A DNA stretch of 64,000 nucleotides from Vibrio cyclitrophicus (lineage in GTDB: Bacteria; Pseudomonadota; Gammaproteobacteria; Enterobacterales; Vibrionaceae): NCBI GenBank assembly GCA_023206055.1, contig CP065366.1:3224001-3288000 (forward strand). Reading direction: 5' to 3'. Of this stretch, positions 26,352-35,709 are shown one piece after another. The notes under the pieces were generated by a model that searched no databases, was not told the origin of the DNA, and saw only the letters and a program-made list of their open reading frames with translations. The stretch's first letter is position 1; the number at the start of each line of letters is the position of its first letter. A program made the translations under genes and the position numbers.

Positions 26352-27362
26352 ATGTCTGAGATGCGCACCCTTGGTGAGTTCATTGTTGCAAAACAAAATG
26401 ACTTTCCCCATGCAAGTGGTGATCTATCATCCCTTTTGTCATCAATTCGTCTTGCTGCAAAAATTGTTAACCGTGAAATCAACAAAGCAGGTCTTGTCGA
26501 CATTACTGGCGCTGTTGGTACAGACAACGTTCAAGGTGAAGAGCAACAAAAGCTAGACCTTTACGCGAACGACAAATTTAAAGCAGCTCTAGAAGCTCGT
26601 GACCAGGTTTGTGGTGTAGCAAGTGAAGAAGAAGACGAAGCAGTTGCCTTCAATAAAGAGCTAAACAAAAATGCAAAATACGTTGTTTTGATGGATCCAC
26701 TTGATGGATCTTCAAACATCGATGTGAATGTATCTGTTGGTACGATTTTCTCTATCTACCGTCGAGTATCACCGATTGGCACTCCACCAACAGAAGAAGA
26801 TTTCCTACAACCTGGACACAAGCAAGTAGCCGCGGGTTACGTGATTTACGGTTCTTCAACCATGCTTGTTTACACGACAGGCGCTGGCGTAAATGGCTTC
26901 ACCTACGACCCATCATTGGGTACTTTCTGTTTGTCTCATGAAAACATGATGGTCCCTGATGAAGGTAAGATTTACTCAATCAACGAAGGTAACTACTTCC
27001 GTTTCCCTACAGGTGTTAAAAAGTACATTAAGTACTGCCAAGAAGATGAGCCGAGTGACAACCGTCCTTACACCTCTCGCTACATTGGTTCTCTAGTATC
27101 TGATTTCCACCGTAACCTACTGAAAGGTGGCATCTACTTGTATCCAAGTACACAAAGTCACCCTCAAGGAAAACTGCGTCTGTTGTACGAGTGCAACCCA
27201 ATTGCTTTCCTTATGGAGCAAGCGGGCGGTATCGCATCAGATGGTGTTCAACGCATCATGGATATCAAACCAACTGAGTTACACCAACGTGTGCCTTTCT
27301 TCGTTGGTTCAACAAGTATGGTACGTAAAGTAGAAGAGTTTCTTGAGCTTAACCGAGACTAG
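26352..27362 (+). CDS. fbp: Fructose-1,6-bisphosphatase class I
   Basis: Fbp hydrolyses fructose 1,6-bisphosphate to fructose 6-phosphate in gluconeogenesis. The 336-residue protein carries the class I metal site VLMDPLDGSSNIDVNVSVGT (near residue 113), the EEEDEA metal ligands (near residue 94) and the C-terminal KLRLLYECNPIAFLMEQAGG substrate region (near residue 273). It has an upstream AAGGAA Shine-Dalgarno. The 270-bp gap shared with mpl is AT-rich and must contain both promoters; no operator stands out. A strong terminator follows. Confidence 0.96.
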   Translation: MSEMRTLGEFIVAKQNDFPHASGDLSSLLSSIRLAAKIVNREINKAGLVDITGAVGTDNVQGEEQQKLDLYANDKFKAALEARDQVCGVASEEEDEAVAFNKELNKNAKYVVLMDPLDGSSNIDVNVSVGTIFSIYRRVSPIGTPPTEEDFLQPGHKQVAAGYVIYGSSTMLVYTTGAGVNGFTYDPSLGTFCLSHENMMVPDEGKIYSINEGNYFRFPTGVKKYIKYCQEDEPSDNRPYTSRYIGSLVSDFHRNLLKGGIYLYPSTQSHPQGKLRLLYECNPIAFLMEQAGGIASDGVQRIMDIKPTELHQRVPFFVGSTSMVRKVEEFLELNRD

Positions 27363-27395
27363 TTTTCTCGATTAATTATCAAAATAGCGTCATTA

Positions 27396-27426
27396 AAAAA
27401 GCCAGCATTCACATGCTGGCTTTTTG
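27396..27426. terminator. Terminator between fbp and ytfP
   Basis: AAAAAGCCAGCATtcacATGCTGGCTTTTTG is a perfect stem with flanking A and T runs between convergent genes, so it can act in both directions. Confidence 0.92.
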
Positions 27427-27448
27427 TTTGATCACTCAAAACACATAG

Positions 27449-27805
27449 CTATTGAGGGTTGTCCCGCTTACACCAGTTACCCGAAAGTATTTCTTTATTA
27501 GCTGTTAGATCAAGCTGATACAAATATACCCATGCTAATCCAAATATAGTCTCTATTTGCTCGCGACGATACTCCACAGGAGCATCTTCTAGCCGGTCGA
27601 GCGACTCTAAAATTTCGTCGTTAATGATATAGACCTCGCCAGCGACACTTTTATTTCCAAAAATCATCGCCGGATAGGAACCTAAATCAAAAAGGGCGTA
27701 CTCCTCAGGTGTATCAAACCGCCCCAGTAAATCGCAGCCCTTCAAATAGTGGTGATTGGACTGACCTTGCCTCAACGTTCCATAAACAAAAACAAGATGC
27801 TGCAT
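27449..27805 (-). CDS. ytfP: Gamma-glutamylcyclotransferase-like protein (YtfP family)
   Basis: This 118-residue cytoplasmic protein belongs to the GGCT/AIG2 fold. It shows the substrate-loop motif FVYGTLRQGQSNHHYL (residues 5-20) and an acidic residue in the LDRLEDAPVEYRR segment (near residue 72) at the catalytic-glutamate position of the fold. The true substrate of YtfP proteins is not known to me; gamma-glutamyl cyclotransferase activity is an inference from fold. It lies 73 bases after tamB on the same strand, as in the E. coli tamA-tamB-ytfP order. Confidence 0.88.
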   Translation of the reverse strand: MQHLVFVYGTLRQGQSNHHYLKGCDLLGRFDTPEEYALFDLGSYPAMIFGNKSVAGEVYIINDEILESLDRLEDAPVEYRREQIETIFGLAWVYLYQLDLTANKEILSGNWCKRDNPQ

Positions 27806-27878
27806 AAACCCTCCACGGGCCTTTCTATTTGTATTCCAACCAATGGATGAAATCAGAACAACTCGATTTCAAACGGCT

Positions 27879-30800
27879 TTACTCAAATTCAAATTGATAG
27901 AGAAGATCCACAGCGCTGTCTAAACCAGACACGGCTTCAACGTAAAGGTCCTGCATCAATCGATAGCGGACAGTAAACTCACCTAACGAGTTGAAGATAC
28001 CCACGCCATACTTCACCTGTAAGCCAGGCAGGATGTAGCCACTTACTGTCACTTGAGAGTCATCTCCAGAGCCTGCGGTATCCAATTGCAAATCCTGTAC
28101 ACCAAATGCTTCACCGATTTCGCCAACAACTTTACCACTCTGAGCCAAACTCAAACCAATTAAGGTTGTCGTCATCGAGCCGCTCGATTCGCCATCAATA
28201 TCTTGACCACGCAAAATATAAGACAGCGCGTTTGCTTGCGGCATCGCAGGGTCAGAATAAATCTCGATGGTCGGCTCTGTCGCCGGGCCAGTCACTCGAA
28301 TACCTGCAGTCACATCATCCTGAGTATTATCAGGGTTACGAATCGCATTGATGGCTACATATGGCTGATCCGGTGGACCATTCATTAGAATCTTACCTTC
28401 TTCGATCAAAAGGTCTTGCCCGAATGATTGGTAAGTACCATCGACGATGTTCACTTCACCTGTAATAAATGGCCCCTGGTCTTTTTGAGCCACGTTGAGC
28501 TTACCGACCAAATCACCTTCAAGTCCGAAGGCAGACAGTTTAAAGTCATCACCAATGGAGATATTAATATTGGTCATCACATTAAATGGAATCGTATCTT
28601 CACTTTCTGGTTGAAGGTCTTTATTCAAAATAACTTGATCAGAAGACACACCAACTGCTGACGGAGGTAAATCTTCTACGACAATTCGCCCCCATGGCAA
28701 TGCAATGTCACCCGTAATTTTTGCAAGCTCCGGCGTAACATCAATGGTCATATCAGGAACTACTTTAACCTTGACCATCGGTGGAATATCAACCATCAAC
28801 TCATCAGCAAACACTCTCACATTCGAGTGCCATGCTTGAAGATCCTGCCAATCACCTGAACCCTCAATATCCAGGTGACCATCAGGCGTTTCCACATTAG
28901 CATCAAGCTTTGCGCTGTAACCATCAAAATCGAGAGCAATATGGCCATCTTTAACATCAACAGGTGTAACATCCCCTTTCACTTGAATGCCATCAACAGA
29001 GAACTGACCAAAGACTTGAGGATGCATCAAGGAGCCTTTTACTTTTAAATCACTCTGAAGATCGGCCTTCAACAAACTATATTCGCCAAGAATTGGCTGC
29101 AAGAAGTCTAGATGGAAGGTTGTCAGTTTAATGGCTGCATCGACCATTTTATCTTCTGCAAGAATATCCGGTAGCGACACCGTGCCAGACAGGTCACCAT
29201 TGTCGGAAACATCGAATTTAAAGTCGGCGTCCAGTTGGTTGTCTTTTAATTGTGCATTCAATGCAAAGCTTTCCCAGCCCAGCGTGATTGGCTCACCAAC
29301 TTGTTGAACAACCTGACCTTTCGGCATATCAACGCTTACCACAACCTCAGGATCACCTTGTTCAGACCACTTAGCATGAGCGGTCGCATTCACTAAGCCC
29401 TGCAGTTGCGTCTCTTTAGGCACAAAGGCCTTAATCTGATCGAAGTCGAATTGGTTGATGGCCAACTTAGCCTCGCCCGACTTTCCAACACGAACGTCTT
29501 CATCCAAACACACACTCGAACCAGATTGTTTCCAACAATGTGCTTGAATATCGGCAAACTGCTTATCTACATCCGCCTTTATCGAGACAGGTTGATCTAA
29601 GACCCAAGGACCTTGTTGAGTGGTTATTTTGACTCTATCTAACGACCCATCCCAAATAATAGAAGGCTTTTGAATCAACTCCCCAGAGATGGCCAAACTG
29701 GTCGACACGATGTCAGATATCACATCAAGTGTCACTGTGTGTTTCTTCTCGCCACCACTCACCGTGAGATCAATGCTTTCCACGCTTTGATCTTGGTAGG
29801 TTAAGTTCTTCGCTTTTAATACAAGGTCGGCTTGAGCCTCCGGTAATGGCAGCGGAACCACAGAGCCATTAAGCGATAACGACTCAAGTGTAGCCTCGTT
29901 ATTCCAATCGACCTTATCTACATTTAAAGCAAGATCGACTTCAGGCTCTTTGGTTGGACCGCTCAGTTGGATGCTACCGATCACTCTGCCTTTCAACTCA
30001 GGAATACTTTTTGCGAGCTCAGGGAAAAAGATCTCAACGCCCATATCCCATTGCTTATCAAGCTCACCCAGCGCCTTAATCGAGTTAACACCGTGAGCCA
30101 AGCTCAAACCACTGGTTTTCAGTTTAGGTTCACCGCTCGCGCTGCGATCCGACGCTGACAACTGACCTTCGATATCCAGAGGGTATTCTCTCAAGATCCC
30201 TTCAATATCCAACTTAGGCAGCTCAATTGCCCAACCACCCGCTTCCGTCAATTCACCCGAAGTAACGATGCTTCCGCTAATGTTACCTTCGGCTTCTGGC
30301 CACTGCAGGCCCGGCTGAATGTCTTTGAGCGTCACATCGGCTTGCCAATTAACAAGACTCTTCCAGTTCGCATTAACCACACCATTGAGTTCACCACCCA
30401 AGGTATTCAGTTTCAAGCGTTCAAGTTCAATCTGTTCTGTGCTGCCTTTACCTTGCAGATCTACTGTTAAAGCCGGAATTTCCTTACCATCCGCTTCGCC
30501 TTTGAGTTGCACATTAAAACCATCTAATGAGCCATTGGCTTTGAATTTCTCAATTGCAGTTTGGTAGTCACTTTTACCTGTCAGAGGCCACTGTGCTTGG
30601 CCATCTTCTAAAAGAAGGTCAAATGGTAAAGTTGACTCTAAGGGTTGAATATCCCCAGACAGTTTTGCCTCAATCAATTCAGAGAACTGAGACTCAAAGC
30701 TTAGTTTGGCCACGCTGCCTTTTGCTTTCAGCGATAACTTCTGACCAGAGAGATCGGTTTCTTTCACCAAAGCATCTAAAGAAAGATCTAATGGGTAGCC

Positions 30801-31637
30801 ATCTGTAAGCTCAACTTTAGCAGTAAGGTTAGCGCTTGCTTGTGGCATATCGAGTTCGAGAGTGGAAACTTCGACAATATTTTTACCCGCTAGTGCTTCG
30901 ATTCCAAGGTGGTTCACCACAATCGGTGTATCTTGTTCTAAGGTGAAACGGTTGAGATCAAAACGCTCCAACACAACTTGTAAAGGAATCCAAACTTCTG
31001 GTAATTCGATCGCTGTTTTGGCGGTTGATTCTGGCTCTACTTTTTCGGTTTGCGGTTCTTCTGCCGACTCAGCAAGCTTAACCTTAAGATCATTGAATAA
31101 GGTTGGCGATACCGTCAGTTTTTCCCCCTGCATGCTCAAAGCGGTTGAGAACAAACCCCATTCAATCTCATGCCCCAGAATATTCAGTTTGATATCAGAC
31201 AAAGCAATACGGTTGATCACGATTGGTAGCGGCGTTTTCACCGATGTCACTGGCGGAGTCGGTTCAGTTTCTTCTTCAGAGGCTGGAGGCAATTCAGTAA
31301 ATGCGAAATCCAAACCTTGAATCGCTAAGCGGTCGACACACAACTTAGGGTCGAGTAAACATCGAGGGTTGATAGCCAATGCCAATTTTTCTACTTTGGT
31401 ATCGATATGAAGGCTGTCATCTTTAAACTGAACGTTATTAAGCGTGAAACTTGGGAAAAGAGCACCTTTAGTGCTTTCCACTTTAAGTTGTGGCAATGCT
31501 TTTTCAGCGCCCCATAGCACTGTGTTCAACCCTGGGTTGGTGAACAAAACAAAACCGAGCAGGGCTATCAACAACAGCAAAATAGACGTCAATGAAATCG
31601 ACGTCCATTTAATGCACTTGCCCATAACTTTGATCAT
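27879..31637 (-). CDS. tamB: TamB, AsmA-like inter-membrane transport protein
   Basis: TamB spans the periplasm from an N-terminal inner-membrane helix to TamA at the outer membrane. It supports outer-membrane protein assembly and, redundantly with YhdP and YdbH, phospholipid movement to the outer membrane. The 1252-residue protein has one membrane segment (about residues 13-33), a long stretch of beta-rich repeats forming the hydrophobic groove and the C-terminal DUF490 domain (last ~400 residues, e.g. FGLEGDLVGKLNV and GEFTVRYRLMQDLYVE). It ends with an aromatic residue near the C-terminus (FEFE). A proline/glutamate-rich patch lies near residues 118-130. Its start overlaps the tamA stop by four bases. 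Confidence 0.94.
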   Translation of the reverse strand: MIKVMGKCIKWTSISLTSILLLLIALLGFVLFTNPGLNTVLWGAEKALPQLKVESTKGALFPSFTLNNVQFKDDSLHIDTKVEKLALAINPRCLLDPKLCVDRLAIQGLDFAFTELPPASEEETEPTPPVTSVKTPLPIVINRIALSDIKLNILGHEIEWGLFSTALSMQGEKLTVSPTLFNDLKVKLAESAEEPQTEKVEPESTAKTAIELPEVWIPLQVVLERFDLNRFTLEQDTPIVVNHLGIEALAGKNIVEVSTLELDMPQASANLTAKVELTDGYPLDLSLDALVKETDLSGQKLSLKAKGSVAKLSFESQFSELIEAKLSGDIQPLESTLPFDLLLEDGQAQWPLTGKSDYQTAIEKFKANGSLDGFNVQLKGEADGKEIPALTVDLQGKGSTEQIELERLKLNTLGGELNGVVNANWKSLVNWQADVTLKDIQPGLQWPEAEGNISGSIVTSGELTEAGGWAIELPKLDIEGILREYPLDIEGQLSASDRSASGEPKLKTSGLSLAHGVNSIKALGELDKQWDMGVEIFFPELAKSIPELKGRVIGSIQLSGPTKEPEVDLALNVDKVDWNNEATLESLSLNGSVVPLPLPEAQADLVLKAKNLTYQDQSVESIDLTVSGGEKKHTVTLDVISDIVSTSLAISGELIQKPSIIWDGSLDRVKITTQQGPWVLDQPVSIKADVDKQFADIQAHCWKQSGSSVCLDEDVRVGKSGEAKLAINQFDFDQIKAFVPKETQLQGLVNATAHAKWSEQGDPEVVVSVDMPKGQVVQQVGEPITLGWESFALNAQLKDNQLDADFKFDVSDNGDLSGTVSLPDILAEDKMVDAAIKLTTFHLDFLQPILGEYSLLKADLQSDLKVKGSLMHPQVFGQFSVDGIQVKGDVTPVDVKDGHIALDFDGYSAKLDANVETPDGHLDIEGSGDWQDLQAWHSNVRVFADELMVDIPPMVKVKVVPDMTIDVTPELAKITGDIALPWGRIVVEDLPPSAVGVSSDQVILNKDLQPESEDTIPFNVMTNINISIGDDFKLSAFGLEGDLVGKLNVAQKDQGPFITGEVNIVDGTYQSFGQDLLIEEGKILMNGPPDQPYVAINAIRNPDNTQDDVTAGIRVTGPATEPTIEIYSDPAMPQANALSYILRGQDIDGESSGSMTTTLIGLSLAQSGKVVGEIGEAFGVQDLQLDTAGSGDDSQVTVSGYILPGLQVKYGVGIFNSLGEFTVRYRLMQDLYVEAVSGLDSAVDLLYQFEFE

Positions 31638-33346
31638 AATTCTGGCCCTAAACTAAAGTGCAGTTGGAACTCATCACCTGGGTCAGCATCAAGCCCCCAC
31701 GCAAAATCTAAGCTTACCGGTCCAACGGGTGATGCCCAACGGACGCCAACACCAGTGCCGCGCTTCCATTCTGGTTTATCATTGAAGGCATCACCAATAT
31801 CGTAGAAGGCCGCGCCCCACCAATTTCCAACTAGGCGGTATTGGTATTCAAACGAGCTGGTTGCAATAAATTTTGCACCCGTTAATGCACCACTTTCATC
31901 TTTAGGAGATATAGACTCATAGCCATAACCACGGAGGCTATTATCACCACCCGCGAAAAACCTTAGTGAAGGAGATAATTTATCAAACTCGTCAGCGAAG
32001 TTGCCGCCGAATTGAAGCCGAGTTAAACCTCGATGATTATCGCCAATACTTCTGATCCATGCTGTTTGTCCTTGGAAACGAACCACCTTAGTTTCAGACA
32101 ATATTGTGTCATCGCCCGCTTCAATCATAACGCTCTGTTTATCTCCCCACATCGGCATCGAACCGCCTCGCGTTCGAGTGCGTGAAAAAGAGATGCCCGG
32201 CAACACAAATTGCGCTAAGTCATCTTGCAAACCTTGTTCATAGTTTTCGACCAAGTATCGAATGAATACCGTGCGTTGCCAGCCGTTATCTAGACGCCAA
32301 TATCTTTCTAAGGCAAGGTTTGATTCCAAACTCTTGGTATCACGATTATCCAAATTCTTCATACCGTACTTAACTTGATAATAGTCATTAAGTGCGTCAT
32401 CCAATGGGATTTTATAAGTCGCGGTAATCGTCTGCTCAGGCTTAGAGATCGACAAGCTACTATTGAAACTATGGCCTCGATCGTTAACCCAAGGTTTCTT
32501 CCATTTGAGAGTGCCTTTTACACCGAGATCAGTTGATACACCAATACCGGTTTCGATTTGATTACGCGCTTGCGGTGCAAGGCTCACCTTCATCGGGATT
32601 TCGCGACCTTCGCCCAATTGGCTTAAATCTGGCTCAACAAATACCGAGGAGAACCAATCTGTATTAGACAAGTTTTGGTTGTATTCACCGACTTTGGTAA
32701 TTGAGTAAGGCTCGCCATCTTCAAATGGCTTGAGAGATTGAACTTTACCATCTTCGATTTGACTGCCCGTCACTGTGGTTGTACCAAAGTGATAACGGAT
32801 ACCACTGTTATAATGAAGGCGGACATAAGCGCGGTTCAATTCAGGAGCGACTTCTAGCTTGCTAAGATCATACGCACCATCGAAGTAGCCTTTCGCTAAT
32901 CCTAAGTTACGGAGCGACGATTTCAAAGAGTCATAATTACCGTGATTCAGAATCGAACCTTTAGACAACTTGCTCTTGGCTATCAAGGCTAAAAAATCTG
33001 GATCATCCTTGGCTTCACCAGTCAGAACGATATCTGAAGTATAAATGACAATCGGCTTTCCCCGGTCAACGGTTAAAGTCAATTCGGAGTCATCTTCAGA
33101 GTGAGAAAAAGTGATCTTAGGATGGTAGTAGCCTAACGCATTTAGGGCTTCTCTAATCATCGATTCCAAGCGTGATTGGAACCTTAGTGAAACCGAATAC
33201 TCTTCTTCAGGGATCGCACTCAGATAAGCATCAACATTATCTTCAAGCGCTCCATCTAGCCCTTTAATCTCAAGGGAAACGTCAGCAAAAGCGAGCGTCG
33301 ATGACAATAGAGTGCCAATCAGAACTGGTAAAGTTTTTCTTATCAT
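31634..33346 (-). CDS. tamA: TamA, Omp85-family outer-membrane assembly protein
   Basis: TamA is a BamA-like outer-membrane barrel that pairs with TamB for insertion of certain autotransporters and usher-type proteins. The 570-residue precursor starts with a signal peptide (cleavage after LAFA near residue 21). It continues with three POTRA domains (about residues 22-265) and a 16-strand Omp85 barrel. The barrel lid-lock motif region FFAGGDNSLRGYGYESISP lies near residue 462 and the protein ends in beta strands FQLHFSLGPEL. Length fits E. coli TamA (577). It is divergent from msrA over a 195-bp gap. Confidence 0.95.
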   Translation of the reverse strand: MIRKTLPVLIGTLLSSTLAFADVSLEIKGLDGALEDNVDAYLSAIPEEEYSVSLRFQSRLESMIREALNALGYYHPKITFSHSEDDSELTLTVDRGKPIVIYTSDIVLTGEAKDDPDFLALIAKSKLSKGSILNHGNYDSLKSSLRNLGLAKGYFDGAYDLSKLEVAPELNRAYVRLHYNSGIRYHFGTTTVTGSQIEDGKVQSLKPFEDGEPYSITKVGEYNQNLSNTDWFSSVFVEPDLSQLGEGREIPMKVSLAPQARNQIETGIGVSTDLGVKGTLKWKKPWVNDRGHSFNSSLSISKPEQTITATYKIPLDDALNDYYQVKYGMKNLDNRDTKSLESNLALERYWRLDNGWQRTVFIRYLVENYEQGLQDDLAQFVLPGISFSRTRTRGGSMPMWGDKQSVMIEAGDDTILSETKVVRFQGQTAWIRSIGDNHRGLTRLQFGGNFADEFDKLSPSLRFFAGGDNSLRGYGYESISPKDESGALTGAKFIATSSFEYQYRLVGNWWGAAFYDIGDAFNDKPEWKRGTGVGVRWASPVGPVSLDFAWGLDADPGDEFQLHFSLGPEL

Positions 33347-33541
33347 GTTTAATTGGTGAAGAAGTTATCAATACGTTAATAAGTGAAAAGAAATAATACC
33401 GCTAAATAGGCATTGAGTCTGTAATAAATCCTGGAATAACACGGTCTAATTTAAAGACTTATTCAATATTGACCAACAGTTAATATGAACCCACGGTAAA
33501 TATAAGCCAGCGCGGTAAACGTATGCGAAAAGGAATATAAC

Positions 33542-34171
33542 ATGCTAAACAAACAACAACTGGTTTCTGCAGCAACCGCACTACCGGGAAATGCTGACCC
33601 AATTCGAATCACTGAGCGCCATTTCCTCAATCAAACCAACCTACTCGATGCTCCTACTGGCTCTCAACAAGAAGTCCTGTTTGGCATGGGATGCTTCTGG
33701 GGAGCTGAGCGTTTGTTTTGGCAATTGGACGGCGTTATTTCAACATCCGTTGGTTACGCTGGTGGATACACAATCAATCCCACTTATGAACAAGTATGTA
33801 CTGGGCAAACCGGCCATACTGAAGTCGTTCGTGTCATTTTTGATAGTGAACAAACCTCTCTAGATCGAATACTTGAGACCTTTTGGGAACGTCATGACCC
33901 AACTCAAGGGATGCGCCAAGGCAACGATTTAGGGACTCAATACCGTTCCGCCGTTTACACCTTCAGTGAAGAGCAACAGTCTATCGCTGAGCGCTCTAAA
34001 CGTGAATATCAACGAGCAATGACTGAATCATTAGGCAACGAAATTACGACAGAAGTTCTGCCTGCAGGAAAATATTTTTTCGCAGAAACCTACCACCAGC
34101 AATACCTAGCTAAAAATCCGAATGGTTATTGCGGGTTGGGTGGAACGGGTGTCTGCTTCCCTCCGCAATAA
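33542..34171 (+). CDS. msrA: Peptide methionine-S-sulfoxide reductase MsrA
   Basis: MsrA reduces methionine S-sulfoxide in proteins and free methionine. The 209-residue enzyme has the catalytic GMGCFWGAERLFW motif (cysteine near residue 51), TGQTGHTEVVRV (near residue 95) and the recycling cysteines near the C-terminus in NGYCGLGGTGVCF. The long N-terminal extension (about 40 residues) is the E. coli-type MsrA. RBS AAAAGGAA precedes the ATG. It is next to tamA, as in E. coli. Confidence 0.96.
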   Translation: MLNKQQLVSAATALPGNADPIRITERHFLNQTNLLDAPTGSQQEVLFGMGCFWGAERLFWQLDGVISTSVGYAGGYTINPTYEQVCTGQTGHTEVVRVIFDSEQTSLDRILETFWERHDPTQGMRQGNDLGTQYRSAVYTFSEEQQSIAERSKREYQRAMTESLGNEITTEVLPAGKYFFAETYHQQYLAKNPNGYCGLGGTGVCFPPQ

Positions 34172-34207
34172 AGTACAGCTCGACATACCAGAAAGAACAA
34201 CACACAT

Positions 34208-34235
34208 TAAAAAGGGCTTCCATTAGGAAGCCCTA
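34208..34235. terminator. Terminator after msrA
   Basis: AAAAAGGGCTTCCattaGGAAGCCCTATT forms a 9-bp stem between convergent msrA (+) and ytfK (-). Its A tract makes the minus-strand direction the better terminator. Confidence 0.82.
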
Positions 34236-34280
34236 TTCATTAAAAATCTATTTAATACAGTGCAACTCGATAAAGTTTAG

Positions 34281-34481
34281 CTAGACTGGTAACGCAGCAA
34301 TCGTGCCGTTAACTTCTTTAAAAATAGTGAGTTTTTGTTTGTCAGATACTTCAGGAAGAAGCACCTTGCCTTGGTCGAAGCGAAACTCGCCGACACCTTC
34401 AATAGCAAACTGGCCTTTGAACAGGACTTTAACGAAACGCGCCACCTGATGTGGACGGTAAGTAGAAAATTTTCTTAACAT
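34281..34481 (-). CDS. ytfK: YtfK-like DUF1107 protein (stringent-response modulator)
   Basis: In E. coli, YtfK binds SpoT and tips it toward (p)ppGpp synthesis under phosphate or fatty-acid starvation. This 66-residue protein shows the same pattern as the E. coli protein as I recall it: FSTYRPHQVARFVKVLFKGQ at residues 5-24, then a VGEFRFDQGKVLLP core near residues 30-43 and a short charged tail. The neighbourhood (ytfJ, ytfK, msrA, tamA, tamB, ytfP) matches the E. coli ytf block. A basic, single-domain cytoplasmic protein is expected. The AGGTTG-type Shine-Dalgarno is weak but well spaced. Confidence 0.85.
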   Translation of the reverse strand: MLRKFSTYRPHQVARFVKVLFKGQFAIEGVGEFRFDQGKVLLPEVSDKQKLTIFKEVNGTIAALPV

Positions 34482-34734
34482 AATACAACCTCAATTCCAT
34501 TTGAGTACTACAGTCACATACCTGAATAGGATCACTATTCAAAGCACATTAAATCGCTAATTCCTTTAGCAAACAGCAAGATAATCTATTGTTCATCTCG
34601 ATAATGATGCATTATACCTCTTGGTGACAAGCCTGCAACTTATTTCTACATCGTACGATAAAAAAGTTAAAGAGGCATTTTTCAAATTTCATATTATACT
34701 TCCAGTGCAAACCAATAAGCGGAACAAAAATATA

Positions 34735-35286
34735 ATGAAAAACAAAACTCTACTGGCTTTTTTAGCCGCAGCCTCTCCACTCTTCGCCAATGCTCACAAC
34801 CTATCTGTAGGTGCAACCTTGCCTGCTGTCGATGTTAGCAACTATGGTGAAATCGTACTAAACGACGGAAATACCGGATATCAAGCTTGGGCAACCAACA
34901 ATCTCCTAGGTAAAGTTCGTGTCGTTCAAGCTATCGCTGGCCGTAGCAGCTCTAAAGAGCTCAACGCACCATTGATGGCAGCCATTACCGCATCTAAGTT
35001 CTCAGAAGACAGTTACCAAACCACGACCATCATCAACCAAGATGATGCTATCTGGGGTACAGGTTCTTTTGTGAAATCGTCTGCCGAAAGCAGTAAAGAA
35101 GAATTTCCATGGTCTTCTATGGTGCTAGATGAAGACGGAGCCGTCGCGTCTTCATGGGCTTTAGCAGAAGAAAGCTCAGCGATTATCGTTCAAGACAAGC
35201 AAGGTAAAATATTGTTTGTTAAAGAAGGCGCTCTCAACGAATCAGAAATCACGCAAGTCATTGAATTGATTAAAGCGAGTCTTTAA
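34735..35286 (+). CDS. ytfJ: YtfJ family periplasmic protein
   Basis: YtfJ is a periplasmic protein of thioredoxin-like fold and unknown role. The frame opens at TTG 34621, but ATG 34735 gives a proper signal peptide (MKNKTLLAFLAAASPLFANA, cleavage after ANA), leaving about 163 mature residues. Characteristic YtfJ segments are VGATLPAVDV near residue 25, GKVRVVQAIAGRSSSKELNAP near residue 60 (quoted over 20 only in part) and VLDEDGAVASSWAL near residue 130. There is no CxxC motif, so it is not an ordinary disulfide oxidoreductase. It is divergent from ytfK over 253 bp of AT-rich sequence. Confidence 0.85.
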   Translation: MKNKTLLAFLAAASPLFANAHNLSVGATLPAVDVSNYGEIVLNDGNTGYQAWATNNLLGKVRVVQAIAGRSSSKELNAPLMAAITASKFSEDSYQTTTIINQDDAIWGTGSFVKSSAESSKEEFPWSSMVLDEDGAVASSWALAEESSAIIVQDKQGKILFVKEGALNESEITQVIELIKASL

Positions 35287-35321
35287 TCAGATATTCGCGT
35301 CTTTTTCGAGACCTGGCCAAA

Positions 35322-35348
35322 GGATATTGTTATATTATAACAGTATCC
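35322..35348 (+). promoter_or_regulatory. Zur box upstream of the zinc-uptake operon
   Basis: A 27-bp near-perfect palindrome is centred at 35335: the inner 15 bases TGTTATATTATAACA are perfectly symmetric, and the outer arms GGATA and TATCC also pair, with a single mismatched pair overall. This is the gammaproteobacterial Zur consensus (GTTATA-n-TATAAC core). It ends 28 bases before the ATG of the first gene and would overlap the promoter, so Zur with zinc would repress the downstream operon. Confidence 0.9.
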
Positions 35349-35376
35349 TTTTTTAATTCTGTGGTTATTCATCCTC

Positions 35377-35667
35377 ATGTGGCAAAGCACACCTAACAAT
35401 GTAAAACGCAAAACAGGCTTCTTGCTTGGGCTGATGCTCATGCTAAGCCTGTTAGCCGCAACACATATTGTGGATATTCACCCAGAACACCACACTTCGC
35501 ATCAATGTGAGCTGTTTTCGCTCAATCAGTTCATCACAGCACACTCACTACCACAGATTCCAGAATTCCATTCGGAATTTACTGTCGCTATCACTGAGTC
35601 AGTAACTTCACTACAGCGGCTATATTTCGCTTATTTAGCTCGTTCACCTCCTGTAAATATCGCTTAA
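35377..35667 (+). CDS. Small DUF2607-type protein, first gene of Zur-controlled operon
   Basis: This 96-residue protein begins with a basic stretch and a strongly hydrophobic segment (about residues 14-34, TGFLLGLMLMLSLLAATHIV). That is a signal anchor or signal peptide. It is followed by a short His-rich patch (DIHPEHHTSHQCE, residues 34-46), so the mature protein could bind metal in the periplasm. I recognise it as a DUF2607-like vibrio protein; its role is unknown. Its place directly after the Zur box and 42 bases before zrgA implies a part in zinc acquisition. The ribosome binding site is poor, and alternative starts within the hydrophobic segment are possible. Confidence 0.75.
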   Translation: MWQSTPNNVKRKTGFLLGLMLMLSLLAATHIVDIHPEHHTSHQCELFSLNQFITAHSLPQIPEFHSEFTVAITESVTSLQRLYFAYLARSPPVNIA

Positions 35668-35709
35668 TTACCACTACTTTTTAATTAACCTTTAATTCAG
35701 GAAAAAAAC

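Noticed and set aside
30862..31320. 152-aa plus-strand frame inside tamB
   Set aside because: It lies antisense to a strongly supported gene, with serine/isoleucine-rich composition typical of antisense shadows.
34621..34734. TTG start for ytfJ at 34621
   Set aside because: The 38 extra residues precede a full signal peptide and overlap the promoter area; ATG 34735 gives the clean precursor.
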